A program made the translations under genes and the position numbers. From Chryseobacterium sp. Tr-659 (lineage in GTDB: Bacteria > Bacteroidota > Bacteroidia > Flavobacteriales > Weeksellaceae): DNA of 64,000 bases. Location: positions 124,001-188,000 of the forward strand of contig NZ_VWWP01000008.1 of the NCBI RefSeq assembly GCF_011752975.1, in the 5' to 3' direction. Of the stretch, positions 29,152 to 35,172 are shown piece after piece. The stretch's first letter is position 1; each line of letters begins with the position of its first letter. Under the pieces are notes generated by a model, which saw nothing but the letters and a program-made list of their open reading frames with translations, was not told where the DNA came from and did not search any database.

Positions 29152-30835
29152 AATTAAACCTTTCCCCAAAAATAACTATCCTAAAAAAGGACTTTTGATC
29201 AAAAGTTCCTCACCTGTGGCATGGCTTCAGGAAATGGAAACACTGGGAATCGATCTGAGTGAGGTAAGAGCTTATGCCATTCCGGAAAATGCTCCTAATG
29301 TGCTGTACGGATGTCTTCTTGTTTTTAAAGATCATGCTCCACAGGATATAGGTAAGAATGCATACTTTCAATGTGTGGATGACAGGCTTTTCATTCCTGA
29401 AAATACTACGTTTTATCCTAAGATCAATCCTGAAGACTGGCAGCAGCTTGATTCCCATTTCATGATTATGCATCCCGAATTCGGATTGGTGAAATTGGCT
29501 GAAGAAATAGACTGGCTCTCATTGATTCAGAAACCCGGAACCATTGATGAAATCATCAGAAAACCATCGAATGGCGTTTCTATTCCTTATAAAATAGAAA
29601 GCTATACGGTTGAAATGGATGATGAAAAGGTAATGGAAGCATTACAGCACAAACAAACCGAAGAAGAATGGATCAACAATCTGCCTTTTGACCTTAAAAA
29701 GGTGATGGCCGGTAATAAAAAAGAAATTGAAAAATACTTAAAATACATTGAAAAATATCCTGAAAGAGCCATAGATCTTGGGGTTTCTTTAGATGTAATG
29801 GGTACATCGAGAGGTGATGGTTTTGGGAAATTTAGCTGGCTGGAAGCACTGTTTGGGGCAAACTCCAATGATAAGCCTGAAAGTAGAGGAACTAAAAATT
29901 TCCGCAGGGTATTCTGGGCGGTTATTATTATTGCAATAGTTTTAAAAATTGCATTGCCATCAGATAAAAATGTATCAGAACAGGAAGAAACAGGAACTTC
30001 CTCAGGAACCATTGTGACTGATGCAGAAAAAGCACCTGCCGATATGCTTGCTTTCCAATCCGGGACTTCTGAGATTGATCTGAAAATTGATTCAATGTAT
30101 CACCAGCAAAGAAAAGGACTGTCTAAAGAACTGATCAACGCCGGAATTATAGAATCCAAAACCAAAGAAGCTAAAGAAAATTATAAAAAAGCGGGAGGAA
30201 GAGATGTTGGAGAAATAGGAAAAGACGTTGAAAAACTTGTCAACAAAGAAAAACAGAGTAGGGATTCGCTTAAAACAATTTATACAAAGAGAATTAAAAA
30301 ACAGGTTGAACAGAAAACCGAAAAGCTGAGACGTAAAATTTCGGATTCCCTGAAACAATATACCAAAGGAAAACCTGTAAACGGAGATGTTGTCAAATAT
30401 CTTTTAAAGAAAAGACAGGTACTGATGGAAGACTCGCTGGGAAAACTGTATGGTACCATAGATATTGTAGATCCTTCAACATCTATTAACAGAGCCAAAG
30501 TAAAGGGCATTGGTACAGAGGGAACCCCTCTGGAGAAAAAAGCTCCGGTTTCAGATATTCTGTATATGGTAATACTTATGATTGCCGGGGTAGGGCTTTA
30601 TTCCTTCCTCTTTAAAAATAAATCATTGAATCTTGGCGGGGACAATGTTCCGTCATGGGTAAAGATCCTTTTAATAGGAATACTCGTGGTGATGCTGGTG
30701 TATCTGTTCTATCCGCTGGTGAAAATGTTTGGCTATAACTGGTTTGTATGGGTTCTCGTGATCTGTGTTATGCTGCTGCTATACCGTCTGTTCAGGGATG
30801 ATAAAACCATTTTAAACTCAGATGATGATGAATAA
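29141..30835 (+). CDS. Membrane-anchored ternary-system protein (bpX6-like)
   Basis: 564 residues. N-terminal soluble domain (about 1-230) whose opening LRIKPFPKNNYPKKGLLIKS fits the start of the bpX6 type. A membrane helix follows at about 257-274, then a highly charged coiled-coil region (about 300-430, many Lys/Glu), then three membrane helices near the C-terminus (about 470-490, 505-525, 528-550). It could tether the MoxR-vWA complex to the inner membrane. Assignment to bpX6 is from memory of the pattern and should be checked with the profile. Confidence 0.6.
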   Translation: MELRIKPFPKNNYPKKGLLIKSSSPVAWLQEMETLGIDLSEVRAYAIPENAPNVLYGCLLVFKDHAPQDIGKNAYFQCVDDRLFIPENTTFYPKINPEDWQQLDSHFMIMHPEFGLVKLAEEIDWLSLIQKPGTIDEIIRKPSNGVSIPYKIESYTVEMDDEKVMEALQHKQTEEEWINNLPFDLKKVMAGNKKEIEKYLKYIEKYPERAIDLGVSLDVMGTSRGDGFGKFSWLEALFGANSNDKPESRGTKNFRRVFWAVIIIAIVLKIALPSDKNVSEQEETGTSSGTIVTDAEKAPADMLAFQSGTSEIDLKIDSMYHQQRKGLSKELINAGIIESKTKEAKENYKKAGGRDVGEIGKDVEKLVNKEKQSRDSLKTIYTKRIKKQVEQKTEKLRRKISDSLKQYTKGKPVNGDVVKYLLKKRQVLMEDSLGKLYGTIDIVDPSTSINRAKVKGIGTEGTPLEKKAPVSDILYMVILMIAGVGLYSFLFKNKSLNLGGDNVPSWVKILLIGILVVMLVYLFYPLVKMFGYNWFVWVLVICVMLLLYRLFRDDKTILNSDDDE

Positions 30836-31850
30836 ACAGAAATTTATAGACAAGTTTATGGCCGCTTTTGTGTTGCTGGTCATGTTTAAGATCATCGGAA
30901 TCGTTGCTCAGCTGTTCCATGAAAGCTTCTGGAGCGTGATGGGAACACTGGCTATATTTTTAGTGGTGGCTTTTATCATTCTTCTCGTCATCACCTCTTT
31001 AAAAGATAAAGAACAAAATAACAGAAATGCAGGAGGAAAAAGAGGTGCAGGTTCCGGAAATTTCTATCTGGAAACTTCACTTTTTGACAAAATTCGAAAT
31101 AAATATGAAGAACTTGCCGACCAGTACATTGCCAAAAAAGAATATAAAAAGGCTGCCAAAGTATATATGAATTTGCTTCAGGATAATTACAGAGGAGCAA
31201 AAACACTGGAAGAAGGAGGGTTTTATAATGAAGCAGCCGTGGTTTACCTAAAAAAATTAAAGAACAAATCTGATGCAGCAATTTGTTATGAAAAAGCTAA
31301 ACAATATAAAAAGGCTATTGATCTTTACAAAGAGATGGAGCAGAAGGAGAAAGTAGGAGACCTTTACAAAGAAATCAATGATCTTAAAAATGCCCATACT
31401 TATTACCAGATAGTGGCAGACGATTATGTTACCAATAATCAGATGGTAAAAGCTTCATTGGTTTATCGTAAAAAAATGGAGAAAACCGATGCCGCCCAGG
31501 AAGTTTTATTGAAAGGCTGGAAAGAAGATAAAGATGCATTCAACTGTTTGAATAATTACTTTGCTAATATTTTTGATGTTAAAAAACTGGAAACCGAGAT
31601 TCAGAATTTATATCACAATGTTCCGGACCATAAGAAGATCACCTATCTGGAAGCTCTTAAGCATGAATTTAAAAAAGATCCGAAACTTCAGAATACAACC
31701 AGAAGCATAGCTTATGAAATCATTGCCGAAAAAGTAGGAACCCGTTCAGAAATTGTAAATGAACTGAAACACTTCAATCCCAATGATGAGGTAATTCTGA
31801 AAGATATTTCAAGATTTAAGACGGGAAGGAATAAGATGTTCAGAAATTAA
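30822..31850 (+). CDS. Membrane-anchored TPR-like protein of the MoxR operon
   Basis: 342 residues (three consecutive-ATG choices at 30822-30828). Two membrane helices (about 13-32 and 37-60), then helical repeats of the TPR kind: YEELADQYIAKKEYKKAAKVY, AAICYEKAKQYKKAIDLYKE, KVGDLYKEINDLKNAHTYY. TPR domains bind protein partners, so this is likely a scaffold for the upstream proteins. Overlaps the gene before it by 14 bases. Confidence 0.7.
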   Translation: MMMNKQKFIDKFMAAFVLLVMFKIIGIVAQLFHESFWSVMGTLAIFLVVAFIILLVITSLKDKEQNNRNAGGKRGAGSGNFYLETSLFDKIRNKYEELADQYIAKKEYKKAAKVYMNLLQDNYRGAKTLEEGGFYNEAAVVYLKKLKNKSDAAICYEKAKQYKKAIDLYKEMEQKEKVGDLYKEINDLKNAHTYYQIVADDYVTNNQMVKASLVYRKKMEKTDAAQEVLLKGWKEDKDAFNCLNNYFANIFDVKKLETEIQNLYHNVPDHKKITYLEALKHEFKKDPKLQNTTRSIAYEIIAEKVGTRSEIVNELKHFNPNDEVILKDISRFKTGRNKMFRN

Positions 31851-31865
31851 AGGATAGAAAATAAA

Positions 31866-32117
31866 ATGGACAATACAGCCAAATACCTTCATTTTAAATA
31901 TGACAATAAAAATCCCTTTGAAATTGTACAGGAAATGATATCAAAAGGAAAGTTACCGTTATATGCAATAAAAGATATTAAAGAAAAATTTCCGGCATTT
32001 TCATTAATGGAAGCAAAAGAAGTTGTTGCCATAGCAACTTCAGAATATAAAAGCCTTTATGATTATCAGGGAGACTTGTTCAAACAACTTGAAAAATTTG
32101 ATGGAGAAACAGAATAA
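31866..32117 (+). CDS. Small hypothetical protein ending the MoxR operon
   Basis: 83 residues, soluble, mainly helical; starts 15 bases after the TPR gene. A helix rich in hydrophobic and acidic residues (FSLMEAKEVVAIATSEYKS) resembles ribosomal-protein L7/L12-like or UBA-like small helical folds, but this is not conclusive. No terminator is visible directly after it. Confidence 0.6.
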   Translation: MDNTAKYLHFKYDNKNPFEIVQEMISKGKLPLYAIKDIKEKFPAFSLMEAKEVVAIATSEYKSLYDYQGDLFKQLEKFDGETE

Positions 32118-32200
32118 AAACTTTGCATTTAAAATACATACAAACTCCTATTTTTATTACCCTGGATTGCTAGAATTATAAAATAATAACAAAAAAGATT

Positions 32201-32208
32201 TATCTTTG
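32201..32208 (+). promoter_or_regulatory. -7 box TATCTTTG before leader ORF 1
   Basis: Perfect TAnnTTTG 12 bases before the ATG of leader 1. It gives a transcript that begins almost at the leader start codon. Confidence 0.65.
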
Positions 32209-32220
32209 CCCCAGAAAATT

Positions 32221-32349
32221 ATGACAATACAAAGAGCACATATCAATGCAGAACTATGCGAAAGCCCTTCAATAAAGGGGTTATTCGGGTATGATGAGGT
32301 GATATGGAATGAGGCGAAATGTGCTGACTTTGGAAATTATTTACTATAA
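32221..32349 (+). CDS. Leader peptide 1 containing all 20 amino acids
   Basis: 42 codons: begins MTIQRAHINAELCESP and ends ADFGNYLL. Every one of the 20 standard amino acids is present, and all 20 occur in the first 30 codons. Codons 31-32 (GAG GCG, 32311-32316) can pair with the 5' arm of the terminator that follows (32383-32388), giving a classic leader/antiterminator/terminator layout. No homology to a functional protein is evident. The natural reading is a ribosome-stalling leader: shortage of any charged tRNA would stall translation before the antiterminator segment and allow read-through. Start chosen from the promoter and from the tight fit to the terminator. The ORF and its composition are seen; the sensing role is inferred. 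Confidence 0.75.
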   Translation: MTIQRAHINAELCESPSIKGLFGYDEVIWNEAKCADFGNYLL

Positions 32350-32381
32350 ACTTGTAAAAAATTAATCAAAATACAACAGAA

Positions 32382-32409
32382 ACGTCTCGAAAAATCGAGG
32401 CGTTTTTTG
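32382..32409 (+). terminator. Terminator/attenuator 1
   Basis: ACGTCTCGA and TCGAGGCGT pair (9 bp, one G-U, AAAA loop), followed by six T. It lies 32 bases after the leader 1 stop. Its 5' arm is also complementary to 32310-32316 inside the leader ORF (7 bp with two G-U). Confidence 0.85.
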
Positions 32410-32549
32410 TTTTTTAGGTCAGAAATTATTTAGAATGAAAAAAAATAACCATAAACATGAAAATTTTTTAATGAACAATGAAACTTTAATACGATAAAAT
32501 AGAGTGATAAGCAACCCGGTGAGAGACAGTCATTTAGGTATTTAAGATA

Positions 32550-32567
32550 TCCGCAAAATATTGCGGA
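32550..32567 (+). promoter_or_regulatory. Weaker relative of the shared dyad
   Basis: TCCGCAA-AATA-TTGCGGA, a perfect 7-bp dyad with a 4-base centre, against 5 bases in the other sites. No good -7 box follows at the usual distance, so it may be a distant site or a small hairpin. Confidence 0.4.
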
Positions 32568-32634
32568 CAGTAATTCTCTATTCTGAAGTAAAGGCATAAC
32601 TTATTGATTTTCAATAATTTAATTTTAAAATTTA

Positions 32635-32666
32635 TTTGCGGGTTTCAAAAATTCATATTTACTTTG
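32635..32666 (+). promoter_or_regulatory. Promoter of leader ORF 2 and the tRNA array
   Basis: -33 TTTG (32635-32638) and -7 TTACTTTG (32659-32666) with 20 bases between, close to the Bacteroidetes consensus. About 65 bases of leader precede the ATG at 32737. Confidence 0.6.
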
Positions 32667-32736
32667 CAACCGAAAATTGAAAGCAACAGATTTCAGGATT
32701 CAACAAAAAATAATTTAAAAACAAACAAAAAATAAA

Positions 32737-32862
32737 ATGAAACAATTTCATAACATATTCAATCAATATTCAAGACTATTCGGACAGGAGCCGACAGGAG
32801 TATGGTGTGTTCTTGAAAGTGGAATTGTGGATAAAAGGTGCTTATATACGTGGGTCAGCTAA
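32737..32862 (+). CDS. Leader peptide 2 containing 19 of 20 amino acids
   Basis: 41 codons: begins MKQFHNIFNQYSRLFGQEP and ends LYTWVS. Only alanine is missing. It has two Trp, two Cys and one His, a high rare-residue content for so short a peptide. All 19 kinds appear by codon 33. Codons 34-36 carry AGGTGCTT (32836-32843), which pairs with AAGCGCCT of the next terminator (32887-32894, one G-U), with five more A-T pairs after a bulge. The architecture matches leader 1 although the sequences differ, which argues strongly for selection on the layout. It lies just before the tRNA array. Regulatory role inferred. Confidence 0.75.
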   Translation: MKQFHNIFNQYSRLFGQEPTGVWCVLESGIVDKRCLYTWVS

Positions 32863-32886
32863 TGATCTCTTACGTTAAAATATATG

Positions 32887-32916
32887 AAGCGCCTCCCGAA
32901 AAGAGGCGCTTTTTTT
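32887..32916 (+). terminator. Terminator/attenuator 2, directly before the tRNA array
   Basis: AAGCGCCTC and GAGGCGCTT pair perfectly (9 bp, 7-nt loop), followed by a T run. It ends two bases before the tRNA-His gene, so a working terminator here would block the array unless bypassed. Confidence 0.85.
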
Positions 32917-32918
32917 AT

Positions 32919-32991
32919 GGTTTCTTTAGCTTATTTGGTAAAGCGCCGGTCTGTGGAACCGGAGAACAGGGTTCGATTCCCGGAGATACCC
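32919..32991 (+). tRNA. tRNA-His (GTG)
   Basis: Anticodon arm CCGGT-CTGTGGA-ACCGG; D stem GCTT/AAGC; acceptor GGTTTCT/AGATACC with one T-T mismatch; T stem has one mismatch. First of the array. Weaker stems than a housekeeping tRNA. Confidence 0.75.
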
Positions 32992-33000
32992 AAAATATAA

Positions 33001-33074
33001 AATCTCATAGCTCAATTGGTTAGAGCACCGGTCTTTTAAACCGGGGGTTGAAAGTTCAAATCTTTCTGGGGTTA
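33001..33074 (+). tRNA. tRNA-Lys (TTT)
   Basis: Acceptor AATCTCA/TGGGGTT (7 pairs, two G-U), anticodon arm CCGGT-CTTTTAA-ACCGG, T arm GAAAG-TTCAAAT-CTTTC. CCA not encoded. Confidence 0.85.
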
Positions 33075-33081
33075 CAAAATC

Positions 33082-33155
33082 GGTTCCGTAGCTCAATTGG
33101 ATAGAGCATGGGTTTTCTAAACCCAGGGTTAGAGGTTCGAGCCCTCTCGGAATCA
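33082..33155 (+). tRNA. tRNA-Arg (TCT)
   Basis: Acceptor GGTTCCG/CGGAATC, anticodon arm TGGGT-TTTCTAA-ACCCA, T arm AGAGG-TTCGAGC-CCTCT. Well-formed cloverleaf. Confidence 0.88.
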
Positions 33156-33222
33156 CAAAAGGTTCATGGAAATTTTCAGATCCGGCTGTCTCCCGGAAAA
33201 GAAACAGAAGTGAACCCCAAAG

Positions 33223-33294
33223 CTGGAAAGATAACGGTGGTTGTTTACCCGTCTTGGACGCGGGAGGTCGCAAGTTCGAATCTTGCTTTCCAGA
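33223..33294 (+). tRNA. tRNA-Pro (TGG)
   Basis: Acceptor CTGGAAA/TTTCCAG, anticodon arm CCCGT-CTTGGAC-GCGGG, T arm GCAAG-TTCGAAT-CTTGC. The D arm is weak (AAC/GTT). Confidence 0.8.
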
Positions 33295-33300
33295 CAGAAA

Positions 33301-33384
33301 AATGAATAAGTTAATGGTGAATCTTGCTTCGCAGGTGAATTTGAAAATTAACAGAAAAGCAGATTGCCATTTACTATTCATCAG
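33301..33384. repeat. About 80-bp element with inverted ends, copy 1
   Basis: Ends ATGAATAAGTTAATGG and CCATTTACTATTCAT are imperfect inverted repeats. The interior matches 35057-35135 (GTGAAT..T..TT..CAG.TGAATTT.AAAATT.ACAG.AAA). A third, partial relative lies near 54500-54552. Looks like a small non-coding mobile or REP-type repeat. Confidence 0.5.
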
Positions 33385-33391
33385 TTAAAAT

Positions 33392-33465
33392 GATTTCGTA
33401 GCTCAAGTGGTTAGAGTGTCGGTCTGATACACCGAAGGTTGAAGGTTCGAGTCCTTCCGGAATTA
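33392..33465 (+). tRNA. tRNA-Ile (GAT)
   Basis: Anticodon arm TCGGT-CTGATAC-ACCGA, T arm GAAGG-TTCGAGT-CCTTC; acceptor GATTTCG/CGGAATT has two G-U pairs. It would not read ATA codons. Confidence 0.85.
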
Positions 33466-33469
33466 CAAT

Positions 33470-33541
33470 GATTTTGTAGCTCAACGGTAGAGCACCGGTC
33501 TGTTAAACCGGAAGTTGAAAGTTCGAATCTTTCCAGAATCG
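33470..33541 (+). tRNA. tRNA-Asn (GTT)
   Basis: Acceptor GATTTTG/CAGAATC, anticodon arm CCGGT-CTGTTAA-ACCGG, T arm GAAAG-TTCGAAT-CTTTC. Only four bases after tRNA-Ile. Its anticodon stem equals that of the Lys copy. Confidence 0.88.
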
Positions 33542-33567
33542 CAGATAACTAAATGTTAATTGTTTCA

Positions 33568-33650
33568 GGAGAAAAAGTAAAAGTTTGTCAAGAGCAGAAG
33601 ATCTTTAGACCAAACACGAAAAATACAGACAGACTTTTTCTGATCTCTCC
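33568..33650 (+). ncRNA. Repeated structured RNA element, copy 1
   Basis: Outer pairing AGAAAAAGT/ACTTTTTCT and inner GTTTGTC/GACAGAC close a loop with the conserved core CAAGAGCAGAAGATCTTTAG. Four copies lie among the tRNAs; the arms vary with compensating changes while the core stays the same. Confidence 0.65.
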
Positions 33651-33689
33651 AAAAAGCAGTTAAAATTAAAAAATATCATTTATAAATCT

Positions 33690-33771
33690 GATGGTTCGCC
33701 GAAGCGGAAGAGTCGGGGCGGTCTGCAAAACCGTTGTGTAAACTGAGTGGGTTTGAATCCCATAGCCATCT
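33690..33771 (+). tRNA. tRNA with Cys anticodon (GCA) on a Tyr-type long-arm body
   Basis: Acceptor GATGGTT/AGCCATC, anticodon arm GCGGT-CTGCAAA-ACCGT, T arm GTGGG-TTTGAAT-CCCAT. The D arm GCCGAAGCGG..GAGTCGGGGC and a variable region of about 12 nt match the tRNA-Tyr copy at 33953. Cysteine tRNAs normally lack this body, so the identity of the charged amino acid is open. Confidence 0.75.
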
Positions 33772-33834
33772 CAATAAAAGAGATCAGATATTAGGAAAGA
33801 AATAATATCAATCTTATAAAATATCCTTTATTAA

Positions 33835-33900
33835 GAAAAGAAAAGTCTGTTGAGCGCAGAAGATCTTAGTCAATATAAAATATAGACAGGCTTTTTCTTT
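33835..33900 (+). ncRNA. Repeated structured RNA element, copy 2
   Basis: AAAAGTCTGT pairs with ACAGGCTTTT around the core GAGCGCAGAAGATCTTAG. Relative to copy 1 several arm bases have changed while pairing is kept. Confidence 0.65.
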
Positions 33901-33952
33901 TTTAAAGAAGTAAATGAGAAATCGGATGAATCACTGATCACTCATGAAATCT

Positions 33953-34035
33953 GGAAGTACGCCGAAGTTGGAGAGTCGGGGCAGACTGTAAATCTGTTGC
34001 TTATCGCTGAGTAGGTTCGAATCCTACTACTTCCA
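33953..34035 (+). tRNA. tRNA-Tyr (GTA)
   Basis: Acceptor GGAAGTA/TACTTCC, anticodon arm GCAGA-CTGTAAA-TCTGT, long variable arm, T arm GTAGG-TTCGAAT-CCTAC. Confidence 0.9.
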
Positions 34036-34040
34036 CCCAA

Positions 34041-34111
34041 CCACTGATAATGTAATGGCAGCATGCAGGAACTGTACTCTTGTTGTTTAGGTTCGATTCC
34101 TAGTCAGTGGA
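34041..34111 (+). tRNA. tRNA-like with apparent Thr anticodon (TGT), no U33
   Basis: Acceptor CCACTGA/TCAGTGG and T arm TTAGG-TTCGATT-CCTAG are good. By alignment to the Gln and Trp copies the loop is ACTGTAC, so position 33 is C rather than the near-universal U. Body resembles the Gln-type copy at 34902. Decoding uncertain. Confidence 0.6.
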
Positions 34112-34117
34112 TTAAAT

Positions 34118-34189
34118 GCTCTATTCGTCTAATGGTGAGGACGTCTGCCTTTCGAGCAGAGAATAAGGGTTCGATTCCCTTATAGAGTA
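34118..34189 (+). tRNA. tRNA-Glu (TTC)
   Basis: Acceptor GCTCTAT/ATAGAGT (first pair G-U), anticodon arm TCTGC-CTTTCGA-GCAGA, T arm AAGGG-TTCGATT-CCCTT. Confidence 0.88.
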
Positions 34190-34292
34190 CTGGATGTGAA
34201 GGACTGGTCAATATAGAATTGATAATAATACCATGAAAGTTCAGGTTTTTAAAAAAAATTGGCCAGTTATCATTCCCACAAAAAAAGAAGAA

Positions 34293-34360
34293 AAGAGAAA
34301 AGGCCTGTCAAGAGCAGAAGATCTTTAGCCAAATGAAATATAGACAGCCTTTTTCTTTCT
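34293..34360 (+). ncRNA. Repeated structured RNA element, copy 3
   Basis: GAAAAGGCCTGTC pairs with GACAGCCTTTTTC (one bulge) around the core AAGAGCAGAAGATCTTTAG. Confidence 0.65.
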
Positions 34361-34425
34361 GGAAAAAATAGAAATAAACAATGAGTGCAGTATGATGACT
34401 TATTGATCAGTTAAAATTAGGAAAC

Positions 34426-34500
34426 GAGAAAGGTTTGTCAAGCGCAGAAGATCTTTACAAACACTAGCAGGCATAGTTTATAAATAGACAGAGCTTTCTC
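34426..34500 (+). ncRNA. Repeated structured RNA element, copy 4
   Basis: GAGAAAG/CTTTCTC outer stem and TGTC/GACA inner stem around AAGCGCAGAAGATCTTTA, with a longer loop insertion than the other copies. Confidence 0.6.
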
Positions 34501-34568
34501 AAACCTGATAAATAATAAGCAGTGTGTAATTACTGACTACGAATTATTCATTACTTATCAAAAAGCCT

Positions 34569-34641
34569 GCGGGAATGGTGGAATGGTAGACACACTTGAT
34601 TTAGGATCAAGCAGCTGGGGGTTCGAATCCCTCTTCCCGTA
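34569..34641 (+). tRNA. tRNA-Leu (TAG) lacking the long variable arm
   Basis: Acceptor GCGGGAA/TTCCCGT, D region TGGTGGAATGGTAGACAC typical of leucine tRNAs, anticodon arm CTTGA-TTTAGGA-TCAAG, T arm GGGGG-TTCGAAT-CCCTC, and an encoded CCA at 642-644. The variable region is only about five bases; normal bacterial tRNA-Leu has a long arm there. Confidence 0.85.
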
Positions 34642-34644
34642 CCA

Positions 34645-34735
34645 AAATATAAATGATAATTAATAAGCAATGAGTAATCACTGTAAAGGAGGAATGGTCA
34701 TATTATTCATTACCAGTTACTCATTTATAAAACAA
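34645..34735. repeat. Imperfect palindromic spacer between tRNAs
   Basis: AATGAGTAATCAC and GTTACTCATT type arms. A similar palindromic spacer follows the Phe gene (34815-34900), and a degenerate one precedes the Leu gene (34502-34562). They may form hairpins that space or process the tRNAs. Confidence 0.45.
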
Positions 34736-34809
34736 GGAAGAGTGGTGTACAGGGTGTTGCACGCTAGTCTGAAAAACTAGAGGTACAGGTTCAATTCCTG
34801 TCTGTTCCG
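34736..34809 (+). tRNA. tRNA-Phe (GAA) with unusual D arm
   Basis: Anticodon arm CTAGT-CTGAAAA-ACTAG and T arm ACAGG-TTCAATT-CCTGT are perfect; acceptor GGAAGAG/CTGTTCC has one mismatch. The D region GTGTACAGGGTGTTGCAC is unlike normal tRNA-Phe. Confidence 0.8.
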
Positions 34810-34814
34810 CAAAA

Positions 34815-34900
34815 AAACATGAATGATAAGTAATATAATGGGGCATTTTTAATACCTGACACGTTTTTAATATTACCCATTACTTATTACTCATTATCAA
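34815..34900. repeat. Imperfect palindromic spacer
   Basis: GATAAGTAATATAATGGG and CCCATTACTTATTACTC-type arms facing each other; same family as 34645-34735. Confidence 0.45.
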
Positions 34901-34901
34901 T

Positions 34902-34971
34902 AATTCATAGTGTAATTGGCAGCACCCAAGATTTTGATTCTTGTAGTTTAGGTTCGAGTCCTAATGAATTA
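34902..34971 (+). tRNA. tRNA-Gln (TTG)
   Basis: Acceptor AATTCAT/ATGAATT perfect but all A/T except one pair; anticodon arm CAAGA-TTTTGAT-TCTTG; T arm TTAGG-TTCGAGT-CCTAA; D region GTGTAATTGGCAGCA typical of glutamine tRNAs. Confidence 0.85.
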
Positions 34972-34980
34972 ACAGCATTT

Positions 34981-35051
34981 ACTCTGATAGTGTAATGGCA
35001 GCATCTCAGTCTCCAAAACTGATGGTATAGGTTCGAGTCCTGTTCAGAGTG
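34981..35051 (+). tRNA. tRNA-Trp (CCA) on a Gln-type body
   Basis: Acceptor ACTCTGA/TCAGAGT, anticodon arm TCAGT-CTCCAAA-ACTGA, T arm ATAGG-TTCGAGT-CCTGT. The D region GTGTAATGGCAGCAT is the same as in the Gln copy next door, so it looks like a Gln-type tRNA with a Trp anticodon. Last tRNA of the array. Confidence 0.8.
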
Positions 35052-35056
35052 CAAAA

Positions 35057-35135
35057 GATGAATACTCAATAGTGAATTTTACTTTTCAGATGAATTTTAA
35101 AAATTGACAGTAAAACGGATTGACGATTCATGAGC
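35057..35135. repeat. About 80-bp element with inverted ends, copy 2
   Basis: Related to 33301-33384 along most of its length; ends GATGAATACTCAATAGTG and GATTCATGAG. Confidence 0.5.
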
Positions 35136-35172
35136 AGATTAATTTAAAACAAAATTTAAATATGTAGAAAAA

